Below, piece after piece: positions 7,696 through 14,200 of a stretch of 21,436 nt of DNA. The position numbers and the translations under genes were made by a program. Below the pieces are notes generated by a model. The model had not been told where the DNA came from, searched no databases, and saw nothing but the letters and a program-made list of their open reading frames with translations. The stretch comes from DHVE2 group archaeon (GTDB lineage: Archaea; Thermoplasmatota; Thermoplasmata; Thermoplasmatales; Aciduliprofundaceae). The stretch is from the NCBI GenBank assembly GCA_027014065.1, contig JALWEL010000232.1, positions 1 through 21,436 of the forward strand. The letters are read 5' to 3'. The number at the start of each line of letters is the position of its first letter. Positions within the stretch are counted from its first letter, which is position 1.

Positions 7696-8380
7696 AGATG
7701 CCATCGTGGCGAGATATGAGCATGGCGGTCATCGCTTTGAAATCTTAGTTGATCCCAATGCAATAGACGATATAAAATCGGGTAAAATTGAAAACGTGGT
7801 GGATTATCTCGTAATAGATGAAATTTTCAAAGATGCCCACAAAGGGGATCGGGCGAGCGAAGAGCTCGTCAAGGAAGTGTTTGGAACAACAGATGTGAAT
7901 GAAGTGGCAAAAACAATCGTGAAGAAGGGGCAGGTTCAGCTCACCACTGAGCAAAGGAGAAAGATGCTGGAGGAGAAGAAAAAGAGAATTGTTATGGAAA
8001 TCGCCAGAAACGCTATAAATCCTCAGACAGGTGCACCGCACCCGCCGCAGAGAATTGAGCTGGCTATGGAGGAGGCTAAGGTTCATATTGATCCTCTAAA
8101 ATCAGTGGAAGAGCAGGTCCCCATGGTTCTCAAAGCCCTAAGACCGCTGATTCCCATACGATTCGAGAAGGTGAAAATAGCGGTTAAGCTAAGCGGGGAC
8201 ATGTATGGAAAAGCATACGGTGAGATCTCCAAGATGGGTACCATATTGAAGGAAGAGTGGCAGAGCGATGGCTCTTGGATTGGAGTTGTGGAAATTCCCG
8301 CTGGAATGCAGGGAGAATTTTTGGACGTGCTCAACAAAAAAACGCATGGTAACGTTCAGACAAAAATATTAAGGAGGTAA
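7682..8380 (+). CDS. Ribosome maturation protein SBDS/Sdo1
   Basis: SBDS family protein, 232 residues from the ATG at 7682, the usual archaeal length. The eukaryal orthologue releases the anti-association factor from nascent 60S subunits together with EFL1; an equivalent large-subunit role in archaea is inferred. The N-terminal domain has RYEHGGHRFEILVDP and a YLVIDEIFKDAHKGDRAS segment. The middle helical domain has QLTTEQRRKMLEEKKKRIV and GAPHPPQRIELAMEEA, and the C-terminal ferredoxin-like domain contains LRPLIPIRFEKVKIAV. A GTG at 7670 is in frame, but the ATG at 7682 gives the canonical MVRLEDAIVARYE start. It follows psmA with overlap, and its stop codon is part of the AAGGAGGTAA ribosome site for rrp4. 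Confidence 0.95.
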   Translation: MVRLEDAIVARYEHGGHRFEILVDPNAIDDIKSGKIENVVDYLVIDEIFKDAHKGDRASEELVKEVFGTTDVNEVAKTIVKKGQVQLTTEQRRKMLEEKKKRIVMEIARNAINPQTGAPHPPQRIELAMEEAKVHIDPLKSVEEQVPMVLKALRPLIPIRFEKVKIAVKLSGDMYGKAYGEISKMGTILKEEWQSDGSWIGVVEIPAGMQGEFLDVLNKKTHGNVQTKILRR

Positions 8381-8385
8381 TTTGA

Positions 8386-9057
8386 ATGGAAGAAGAAAAG
8401 AGAATACGAAAAATTGTTGTTCCCGGAGAAAAAATAGATATGGAAGGTAAGCCGGGAAGGGGTGTTTTTACAGAGAACGGGAAAATGTACTCTTCGTATT
8501 TGGGAATTGTAGAATCCCGTTCCGGATACGTGAATGTTATTCCTCTTTCCGGGTGCTATATACCGAAGAAGGGAGACAAAGTGATTGGAAAGATAGTTGA
8601 CCTTGCACCCATGAACTGGGTCGTTGATATCAACGCCCCATATTATGCGCCTTTGCACGTTAACGATGTTCCTTGGCGCGTGGAGTTCGGAGACACCGGA
8701 AGATTCCTAAGCATAGGCGATGTGGTTCTTGCGAAGGTCAGCAACGTTAACGAGATGGGGCAGGTGTGGATAACCCTAAAAGAGCAGGGCCTGAGAAAAT
8801 TGGAAGGCGGGCATATTATACAGATTTCGCCTTCGAAGGTTCCTCGGGTCATAGGAAAAAATGGCTCAATGATTCAGATGCTCAAAGACCACACCAATTG
8901 CCGCATATACGTGGGACAGAACGGCGTGATTTGGATTTCAGGCTCACCCGAGGGAATAATCAAGGTGATAAAGGCAATAAGGATGATTGAGAGGGAAGCG
9001 CACACCTTCGGGCTCACTGACAGAATTAAGGAATTTCTTGAGAGAGGTGATGAATGA
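8386..9057 (+). CDS. rrp4: Exosome RNA-binding cap subunit Rrp4
   Basis: Cap protein of the archaeal RNA exosome, 223 residues. It has the expected order: an N-terminal domain (residues 1-60, VVPGEKIDMEGKPGRGVF), an S1 domain (about 65-135, GDKVIGKIVDLAPMNWVVDI through VWITLKEQGL), and a KH domain (about 145-205) with the GxxG loop as IGKNGS. It binds RNA and feeds it to the Rrp41/Rrp42 ring encoded just downstream. A strong ribosome site, AGGAGGTAA, lies 5 bases before the ATG and overlaps the SBDS stop. The gene overlaps the rrp41 start at its TGA. Confidence 0.96.
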   Translation: MEEEKRIRKIVVPGEKIDMEGKPGRGVFTENGKMYSSYLGIVESRSGYVNVIPLSGCYIPKKGDKVIGKIVDLAPMNWVVDINAPYYAPLHVNDVPWRVEFGDTGRFLSIGDVVLAKVSNVNEMGQVWITLKEQGLRKLEGGHIIQISPSKVPRVIGKNGSMIQMLKDHTNCRIYVGQNGVIWISGSPEGIIKVIKAIRMIEREAHTFGLTDRIKEFLERGDE

Positions 9058-9791
9058 TGGGGATGAAATCGGACATTAAGCTCATCGATGATAATGGATT
9101 GAGAATAGACGGAAGGTTGCCCAATCAGCTACGCCCGATAAAGATGGAAGTGGGCGTGGTCAAGAGGGCAAACGGCTCTGCTTACATAGAGTGGGGAGGA
9201 AACAAAATAATGGCCGCAGTTTACGGGCCTAGGGAAGCTTACCCCAAGCACGTTCAGGAATCGGATAGAGCGATAATAAGAGCGAGGTATAATATGGCGG
9301 CATTCAGCGTAGATGAGAGGAAGAGACCCGGACCGGACAGAAGGAGCGTTGAGCTGAGCAAGGTGATAAGCGAAGCTCTAACCTCAGTGGTCTTTGTGGA
9401 GAAGTTTCCAAGGACGGCTATAGATGTGTACATAGAAGTTCTTCAGGCAGACGCTGGAACGCGTGTGGCCGGAATAACAGCAGCGTCCCTCGCGCTGGCG
9501 CATGCGGGCATACCCATGAGGGATCTCGTGGTAGGATGCGCCGCCGGAAAGGTGGATGGCGTGGTTGTTCTCGATCTCAACAAGGAAGAGGACAATTTCG
9601 GAGAGGCGGACGTACCCATGGCGATTCTCCCCAGAACAGGAGAAATCGCGCTTTTGCAGATGGACGGTGATTTAACTTACGAGGAATTGACGAACGCCAT
9701 GGAGATGGCCATGGACGCCGCCAGGGAAATTTACAAGATGGAAATTGAAACACTAAAATCTGCTTACAGAGGTGATGATGATGACAACTAA
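9057..9791 (+). CDS. rrp41: Exosome catalytic subunit Rrp41 (RNase PH-like)
   Basis: Catalytic 3'-5' exoribonuclease subunit of the exosome ring, 244 residues. The RNase PH core is seen from RIDGRLPNQLRPIKMEVGVV through GSAYIEWGGNKIMAAVYGPRE. The phosphate and RNA site region includes RKRPGPDRRSVELSKVI. The catalytic Asp region is VVVLDLNKEEDNFGEADVPM, retaining the acidic residues expected of an active Rrp41. Three candidate ATGs lie at 9054, 9057 and 9063. GAGGTGAT at 9044-9051 is best spaced for 9057, which also overlaps the rrp4 stop. It overlaps rrp42 by about 11 bases. Confidence 0.96.
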   Translation: MGMKSDIKLIDDNGLRIDGRLPNQLRPIKMEVGVVKRANGSAYIEWGGNKIMAAVYGPREAYPKHVQESDRAIIRARYNMAAFSVDERKRPGPDRRSVELSKVISEALTSVVFVEKFPRTAIDVYIEVLQADAGTRVAGITAASLALAHAGIPMRDLVVGCAAGKVDGVVVLDLNKEEDNFGEADVPMAILPRTGEIALLQMDGDLTYEELTNAMEMAMDAAREIYKMEIETLKSAYRGDDDDN

Positions 9792-10590
9792 ATTTTCAGA
9801 GGGTGTGGTTGCGGAGTCGAAGAGAAATTACATAAAAAAACTGGCTTTGCAAGGCACCAGAATAGATGGTCGCGGATTCGATGAAGTTAGACCAATAAAA
9901 ATCAAAACTGGATTCATCAAAAGGGCCGATGGCTCTGCTTTGGTTGAATTAGGGGACACGAAGGTTCTTGTGGGTGTGAAGATAGAGCCCGGAGAGCCAT
10001 TTCCAGATACTCCCAACATGGGGATAATGACCACAAACGTTGAGCTTGTTCCTCTTGCATCGCCAACCTTCGAGCCGGGTCCTCCAAGCGAGGAGGCCAT
10101 AGAGCTTGCGAGGGTCGTGGACAGGGGAATCAGAGAGAGCCACGCGATAGACTTGGAGAAATTGGTAATCGAAGAAGGCGAGAAGGTCTGGGTGGTTTTC
10201 ATAGACATGCACGTTTTGGATTACCACGGAAACCTCTTCGACGCGTGCGGAATCGCAGCTTTGGCTGCTCTAAACGACGCGATTGTCCCTGCGGAAAGAT
10301 TCGAAGTGGGCGAAGATTTCAAACTGCCGATGAATCACTATCCTGTGCCGGTGACATTCGCGAAGATAGGTGAATGGATAGTGGCAGACCCGAATTTAGA
10401 TGAGGAGAGCATCGCAAAAGCAAGATTAACAGTAACTACGAGTGAAGAGGGAAAAATAAACGCCATGCAAAAGGGATTATATGGCACGTTCACATACGAG
10501 GAAGTTAAGAAAGTTATAAATAGAAGTTTGAGTATCGGGCAAAAAGTCAGAGAGCAGATTTTAGGTGGTGCCGATGGCGAAGAGAACTAA
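9781..10590 (+). CDS. rrp42: Exosome non-catalytic subunit Rrp42 (RNase PH-like)
   Basis: Structural RNase PH-like subunit that forms the hexameric ring with Rrp41, 269 residues. The domain begins ALQGTRIDGRGFDEVRPIKI and continues with DGSALVELGDTKVLVGVKIE. PGPPSEEAIELARVVDRGIR is typical of Rrp42. The Rrp41-type catalytic Asp cluster is absent, in keeping with its inactive role. The start region is a run of ATG triplets; GAGGTGAT at 9769-9776 is best spaced for the ATG at 9781, giving MTTKFSEGVVAESK. It overlaps rrp41 upstream and the rpl37ae start downstream by 17 bases. Confidence 0.95.
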   Translation: MTTKFSEGVVAESKRNYIKKLALQGTRIDGRGFDEVRPIKIKTGFIKRADGSALVELGDTKVLVGVKIEPGEPFPDTPNMGIMTTNVELVPLASPTFEPGPPSEEAIELARVVDRGIRESHAIDLEKLVIEEGEKVWVVFIDMHVLDYHGNLFDACGIAALAALNDAIVPAERFEVGEDFKLPMNHYPVPVTFAKIGEWIVADPNLDEESIAKARLTVTTSEEGKINAMQKGLYGTFTYEEVKKVINRSLSIGQKVREQILGGADGEEN

Positions 10591-10819
10591 AAAAGTAGGT
10601 GCAGCCGGGCGCTTCGGCCCGAGGTATGGTGTTCCCCTTAGGTCCAGATGGGCAAAGATTTATCAGGAGAAGAGCAAGAGGCATCTATGCCCCAAATGTC
10701 ATCATTATTCGGTGGTAAGAGAATCCACTGGCATATGGGTATGCAAGCACTGCGGCTTCAAGTTTGCAGGGGCCGCATACACCCCCGACGTTTATGGCGA
10801 GTGGAACGGGGTGAGATGA
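10574..10819 (+). CDS. rpl37ae: 50S ribosomal protein L37Ae
   Basis: Zinc-ribbon large-subunit ribosomal protein of 81 residues, shared by archaea and eukaryotes. It starts MAKRTKKVGAAGRFGPRYGV, the standard N-terminus. Four zinc ligands form CPKC and CKHC, separated by 14 residues, and the C-terminus FKFAGAAYTP is typical. The ATG at 10574 is chosen over an upstream GTG at 10565 because of this conserved N-terminus and the GGTGGTG ribosome site just before it. It begins inside the end of rrp42 and is followed one base later by rpoP. Confidence 0.97.
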   Translation: MAKRTKKVGAAGRFGPRYGVPLRSRWAKIYQEKSKRHLCPKCHHYSVVRESTGIWVCKHCGFKFAGAAYTPDVYGEWNGVR

Positions 10820-10820
10820 C

Positions 10821-10952
10821 ATGTATAGGTGCATAAGGTGCGGAAGGCCTTTAGAAAGCGAATTGGGAGTGCAACAACTTGAGTGTGAATGCGGGAGCCG
10901 CATGTTCTACAAAGAAAGGCCCAACATGAGGAAAGTGGTATACGCAATTTAA
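10821..10952 (+). CDS. rpoP: DNA-directed RNA polymerase subunit P (Rpb12-like)
   Basis: Very small subunit of archaeal RNA polymerase, 43 residues, equivalent to eukaryal Rpb12. It starts MYRCIRCGRPLE and has a zinc site of C4, C7, C22 and C24 (CIRC and CEC), then RMFYKERPNMRKVV. It holds the Rpo3/Rpo10 platform together. A ribosome site GGGGTGAG lies about six bases before the ATG, within the end of rpl37ae. It is the last gene of the proteasome-exosome operon. Its stop codon overlaps the stop of the convergent acetyltransferase gene. Confidence 0.95.
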   Translation: MYRCIRCGRPLESELGVQQLECECGSRMFYKERPNMRKVVYAI

Positions 10953-11395
10953 TCTTTTACCATTCTCACCCATTTTCCCGCGGTTTCTTTTTCTTTGAAC
11001 CCTAAATTTTCGTAAAATTTAATCGCGTTCTTATTGTGCTCGCCCACCCATAGCTCTATTTTCCTCGGTTTCAGGTACTCCATTGCCTTCTCTATTAACG
11101 CTTTTCCTATGCCCTCATGCCTGTGCGTCGGAAGAACCACTATTTCATGGATGGCCCCCACCTGCGAGTGCTCGAACTTGCTGTACCAGAATCGGTTGCA
11201 GAAGATGAATCCTACGATTTCTCCTTTATCTTCTGCGACGAAGAAGCATTGAGGGTCTTCGTCGTAAAGGTCCTCTATGTATCTCCTCGCCTTATCGATG
11301 CTCTCTTCTCCGTATTCTTCGAGACCTTCGTAAGCGGTCATTAATATTTCCGGCAAAAATTTAAGATCCTCCCTTTTTCCCTCGCGGATGATCAT
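10949..11395 (-). CDS. GNAT family N-acetyltransferase
   Basis: Acetyl-CoA-dependent N-acyltransferase of 148 residues. Motif A is VVLPTHRHEGIGKALIEKAMEY, with the acetyl-CoA pyrophosphate loop R-H-E-G-I-G. The C-terminal motif KNAIKFYENLGFKEKE is classic GNAT. Earlier strands FFVAEDKGEIVGFIFC and GAIHEIVVLP complete the fold. The substrate is unknown; RimI-like protein acetylation or small-molecule acetylation are both possible. The ATG at 11395 overlaps the stop of the upstream regulator gene (ATGA) and has GGTGGGTGAT at good spacing. An ATG at 11410 is possible but worse placed. It forms a two-gene operon with the winged-helix regulator. Confidence 0.88.
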   Translation of the reverse strand: MIIREGKREDLKFLPEILMTAYEGLEEYGEESIDKARRYIEDLYDEDPQCFFVAEDKGEIVGFIFCNRFWYSKFEHSQVGAIHEIVVLPTHRHEGIGKALIEKAMEYLKPRKIELWVGEHNKNAIKFYENLGFKEKETAGKWVRMVKD

Positions 11396-11799
11396 CGTTC
11401 CATCACCCACCTGAATCTTTTTTCCAGATTTCTCTTTTTTCTAAGGTATTCGGCTTCGTTTATCATGCCATCGACAAGCATCTTATCCAATGCGAGTAGC
11501 TCTTCCCTCCGCCTCTTTCTCAGGTCGATTACCAGATTCTCCACCATGTTCTCAAACTCCTGAAGGAAACTCTCTCCCTCTTTGGTGAGGAAGTAAAATA
11601 TCATTGGCCTCTTCATCTCCTTTATTTTCTTATCCACCAACCCCATTTGATACAGAATCGCAAGGTGCTTATCCACCCCTTGCCTCGTCATGTTGAATTC
11701 CATCGCGAGCTCCCTGGGGTGCTTATCCTCCTTTAATTCTCTCAAGATTCTTATTCGAATAGGAGATATCACTTCCGCAACTTGAGAATACATGTCCAT
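11392..11799 (-). CDS. Winged-helix transcriptional regulator with SHOCT-like C-terminus
   Basis: Regulator of 135 residues. Residues 5-75 form an ArsR-like winged helix: VAEVISPIRIRILRELKE, then HPRELAMEFNMTRQGVDKHL, then the wing MKRPMIFYFLTKEG. No cysteine metal site is visible. A charged helix (residues 80-100) leads to a short C-terminal module, LLALDKMLVDGMINEAEYLR (101-120), which resembles a SHOCT oligomerisation motif. The upstream gap holds a near-perfect 18-bp palindrome covering this gene's promoter, so autoregulation is likely. It is co-transcribed with the GNAT gene and divergent from a gene whose product also starts with a SHOCT-like helix pair. The start may be M1 (11799) or M3 (11793). 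Confidence 0.82.
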   Translation of the reverse strand: MDMYSQVAEVISPIRIRILRELKEDKHPRELAMEFNMTRQGVDKHLAILYQMGLVDKKIKEMKRPMIFYFLTKEGESFLQEFENMVENLVIDLRKRRREELLALDKMLVDGMINEAEYLRKKRNLEKRFRWVMER

Positions 11800-11822
11800 A
11801 AACCCGTATGGATTTCCACTAT

Positions 11823-11840
11823 TTCAACTTTTAAGTTGAA
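11823..11840. promoter_or_regulatory. Palindromic operator in the divergent promoter
   Basis: TTCAACTT-TT-AAGTTGAA is an inverted repeat with perfect 8-bp arms and a 2-bp spacer. It covers a minus-strand TATA-like sequence (CTTAAAAG) placed about 30 bases before the regulator ATG at 11799. A further half-site, AGTTGAA, lies at 11854-11860, in direct repeat 20 bp from the right arm. The site is a strong candidate for binding by the dimeric winged-helix regulator; binding itself is inferred. Confidence 0.65.
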
Positions 11841-11875
11841 TATTAAAATTCCCAGTTGAAATTACAACAAAAAAT

Positions 11876-11897
11876 TTTTATAAAAAGGTTTAAATTA
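11876..11897 (+). promoter_or_regulatory. TATA-like boxes for the SHOCT/beta-helix gene
   Basis: Two candidate boxes lie in tandem: TTTTTATAAAAAGG at 11876-11889 and TTTAAATTA at 11889-11897. The second is centred 25 bases before the ATG at 11918 and would give a leaderless mRNA; the first would give a leader of about 11 bases. Confidence 0.5.
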
Positions 11898-11917
11898 CAG
11901 TGTGTTCATGGGGAATT

Positions 11918-12697
11918 ATGAAAGACGAATTCGTAAGAAAATTGAAAGAAAGATACGAGAAGGGCGAGATAAGTAAGGAGACCTACGAGGAAATACTCCA
12001 GAGATACAAAGAAGAGAAAGAAGAAAAGGAAGAGGATGATGAAAATAAAGAGGCGGAATATGAAGATAGAGGAAAAGATTACAAATGCGCTGGGATGTGC
12101 ACGGTCCCCGGGGGAAGATACGAGTACATATCCGCATCTGGAACGGTGAAGATAACAGGTGAGATTCATGCGAAAAAAGTTTCCTCTGGGGGAATGCTCA
12201 CCGCAAGCTCAAGCATATACACTGAAGTATTCAACTCCGGAGGTACGGCGAGCATCGAAGGGGATTTGGTGGCCGGGAGCATAAGCTCCGGCGGAATTTT
12301 GAAAGCGAGGCGAATAGAAGGGGGGAGAGTGAAAACAGGGGGCGTTGTGAAATGCACCGAGCTGAAATGCGAAAATGGGGAGATAGGAGGAAAAGTCAAA
12401 GCGGAAAAAATTCAATGCAAAAAATTAAAAATTTATCTTAGTGCGAGCTGCAAAGTGGATGAAATAATAGGAGGGGATGTGGAAATAAGAGCGAAAAAAG
12501 GAATCTTAAGAAAATACGCAGGCACGATGAAATCTAATAAAATAAGGGGAGAAAACGTGTGTATAGAGTCCACCAGCGCAGAGGAGGTGGAAGGGGATAG
12601 CGTGGAAATCGGAGAGGGATGCGTCATAGGAATAGTAAAAGGAAAAAACATAAAAATAAGCAATAAAGCGAAGGTGGGCAAGGTGGTGAAAAAATGA
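11918..12697 (+). CDS. SHOCT-like N-terminus plus bactofilin/DUF4097-like beta-helix protein
   Basis: Protein of 259 residues with no signal peptide and no membrane segment. Residues 1-30 (KLKERYEKGEISKETYEEIL) look like a SHOCT or YvlB/LiaX-type N-terminal helix pair. Residues 30-52 are an acidic/lysine linker (KEEKEEKEEDDENKEAEYED). From about residue 65 to the end, short strands repeat every 16-17 residues, marked by SGG at 90-92, 107-109 and 123-125 and TGG at 140-142, predicting a right-handed beta-helix as in bactofilins or DUF4097 proteins. Cysteines recur in the second half. The function is unknown; a scaffold or envelope-stress sensor is an inference. The ATG at 11918 fits the TATA box and a GGGGA ribosome site. 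It overlaps the LiaI-like gene by ATGA. Confidence 0.7.
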   Translation: MKDEFVRKLKERYEKGEISKETYEEILQRYKEEKEEKEEDDENKEAEYEDRGKDYKCAGMCTVPGGRYEYISASGTVKITGEIHAKKVSSGGMLTASSSIYTEVFNSGGTASIEGDLVAGSISSGGILKARRIEGGRVKTGGVVKCTELKCENGEIGGKVKAEKIQCKKLKIYLSASCKVDEIIGGDVEIRAKKGILRKYAGTMKSNKIRGENVCIESTSAEEVEGDSVEIGEGCVIGIVKGKNIKISNKAKVGKVVKK

Positions 12698-12875
12698 GAA
12701 ATGGAAGATATTCCACGGGAAGAATTTTAGTAGGTTCCTTTCTCATAATAATAGGGGTGCTATGGCTTCTGGAAATGCTGGGCATAATAAATTCAATATC
12801 TGCATCATAGGCCCTCTCATCCTGATAATCGCTGGAATAGGAGTGATGCTAAAAAGGCCATGGGACATGTGGTAA
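12694..12875 (+). pseudogene. LiaI/LiaF-type two-helix membrane protein, frameshifted
   Basis: Starting at the ATG that overlaps the preceding stop, the frame reads MRNGRYSTGRILVGSFLIII, GVLWLLEMLGIIN and then runs into TAG at 12808-12810. The -1 frame continues the family pattern without a break: FNICIIGPLILIIAGIGVML, KRPWDMW, stop at 12873-12875. Joined, this is a ~60-residue protein with two membrane helices separated by a short turn and a basic end, like the LiaI-LiaF transmembrane region. One base added near the A-run at 12787-12791 restores one frame. It may be a real frameshift, a sequencing error in a homopolymer, or programmed frameshifting. It is probably co-transcribed with the SHOCT/beta-helix gene. 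Confidence 0.65.
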
Positions 12876-12892
12876 AAAATCCCAGTTAGGAA

Positions 12893-12902
12893 AAATTATA
12901 TA
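12893..12902 (+). promoter_or_regulatory. TATA-like box for the MFS transporter
   Basis: AAATTATATA is centred near 12898, about 40 bases before the ATG at 12938, giving a predicted leader of about 15 bases with a GGTGAG ribosome site at 12929-12934. Confidence 0.5.
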
Positions 12903-12937
12903 GTTCGGTGTGCATTTGGCATATACGCGGTGAGTGT

Positions 12938-14176
12938 ATGGCTACCCTCGGCAAGAACTTCTGGCTCTTCGTAACCGGGCGCTTTGTTTCGCAGTTTGGC
13001 TGGGCAGTGCAAGATGTAGCCATACCTCTCTACGTTCTTGATAAAACGCACAGCGGCGGCATGATGTCCATTTTCGTCCTTGCCGAAATGTTACCATTCG
13101 CGCTTCTCCCATTCGCCGGCGTTCTAAGTGATCGCTACAACAGAAAGCACATGATGGTCGGATTTGATTTGATAAGGGGGGCCATTCTTCTTGCGGTAAT
13201 AGCATTCAATTTCTTGGCAATAGACCAGCTTCTTCTAATAACCATAATTCTCTCCTTCATGGGCGCGTTCTTCGGGGCTGCAACCAACGCACTATTCCCC
13301 GAATTGGTGCCGGAGAACGAGTTAGAAAGGGCAAATTCCGTCTCATCTACTTTCAACATAATCGCGATGCTCGTAGGCCCTGCCATGGGTGGATTGCTCT
13401 ACGGGCTCGGGGGAATCATGCTTCCTGTGTTAGTGAACGGCCTTAGTTTCTTCGGCTCGGGATTATTCGAGCTTCTGATTCGTTATGAGTGGAAAACGAA
13501 AAAGATAAGCAATGCCAAGGAGATTGCAAATGACCTGAAAGAAGGTCTGCGATTTTTAAGGAAGAGCAGATACTTGCTCGTTCTGATGACATTCGCTCTG
13601 TCGCTCAACGCCCTTGGGCAGCCATTGGGTGCGATTTTGTTACCTTATGTGATACGAGAGGTTTTGAAATTCAGCAGCATTCAGTTCGGGCTTGTTGAGA
13701 GCACCTTCATGGCCGGGGCCATAGTTGGAAATATGATTATCGCTTTGAAACTCGTGAAAAAACCTGCCAAGTACATATTTCACAGCTTGGTGGTAAATGG
13801 AATAATACTGCTCGTGTTCATCTGGTTGATATCCCCCATTTCTTCTCTGAGCATTACCATGGCATTTTTAACCCTCGTAATTATCTCGGTGATATTGGGT
13901 TCGGCAGAAGCTTTCATGAACGTGCCATTAGAGGCAAAAATTCAAAGAGCGGTGCCCAACGAGCTTCGTGGTCGTGTTCTTTCCATATTCATCGTCATGG
14001 TAAACTCATTCACGCCCATAGGAATACTATTCATAGGCCCTCTTTTAGATTTATATCCCGCGTGGTTAATCGCCACCGGCATGTGGTTTTCCATGGGCAT
14101 CGTCGTTCTCTATTTCTGGCTAAGGCACAGGAAAGAATTGACGGAAGAATCCCCGCAATCGGCCAGGAATGCTTAA
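12938..14176 (+). CDS. MFS transporter, EntS/MFS_3-like exporter
   Basis: Inner-membrane secondary transporter of 412 residues with about 12 hydrophobic segments, normal for the major facilitator superfamily. Helix 1 is NFWLFVTGRFVSQFGWAVQD and the helix 2-3 loop motif A is FAGVLSDRYNRKHMM. The second-half repeat includes VIREVLKFSSIQFGLVESTF and a LRGRVLSIFIVMVNSFTPIG segment, typical of MFS_3 exporters such as EntS and of macrolide-efflux-like proteins. The substrate cannot be read from sequence. The ATG at 12938 gives MATLGKNFWLF; a GTG at 12908 would add ten residues without family support. It appears to be a single-gene unit, since the next gene has its own promoter. Confidence 0.88.
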   Translation: MATLGKNFWLFVTGRFVSQFGWAVQDVAIPLYVLDKTHSGGMMSIFVLAEMLPFALLPFAGVLSDRYNRKHMMVGFDLIRGAILLAVIAFNFLAIDQLLLITIILSFMGAFFGAATNALFPELVPENELERANSVSSTFNIIAMLVGPAMGGLLYGLGGIMLPVLVNGLSFFGSGLFELLIRYEWKTKKISNAKEIANDLKEGLRFLRKSRYLLVLMTFALSLNALGQPLGAILLPYVIREVLKFSSIQFGLVESTFMAGAIVGNMIIALKLVKKPAKYIFHSLVVNGIILLVFIWLISPISSLSITMAFLTLVIISVILGSAEAFMNVPLEAKIQRAVPNELRGRVLSIFIVMVNSFTPIGILFIGPLLDLYPAWLIATGMWFSMGIVVLYFWLRHRKELTEESPQSARNA

Positions 14177-14182
14177 ATATAT
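14173..14182 (+). promoter_or_regulatory. TATA box for the BASS-like transporter
   Basis: CTTAAATATA overlaps the MFS stop codon and is centred about 24 bases before the ATG at 14201, predicting a leaderless transcript. Confidence 0.6.
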
Positions 14183-14200
14183 CCCTACAATTTCAAAGCG

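Noticed and set aside
9769..9783. Tandem ATG triplets at the rrp42 start considered as a short repeat or slippage site.
   Set aside because: The run is only a few units and is explained by the ribosome site GAGGTGAT merging with the start codon.
11392..11799. Metal-sensing ArsR repressor call for the winged-helix gene.
   Set aside because: There are no cysteines in the protein and no His/Asp metal motif; only the fold is supported.
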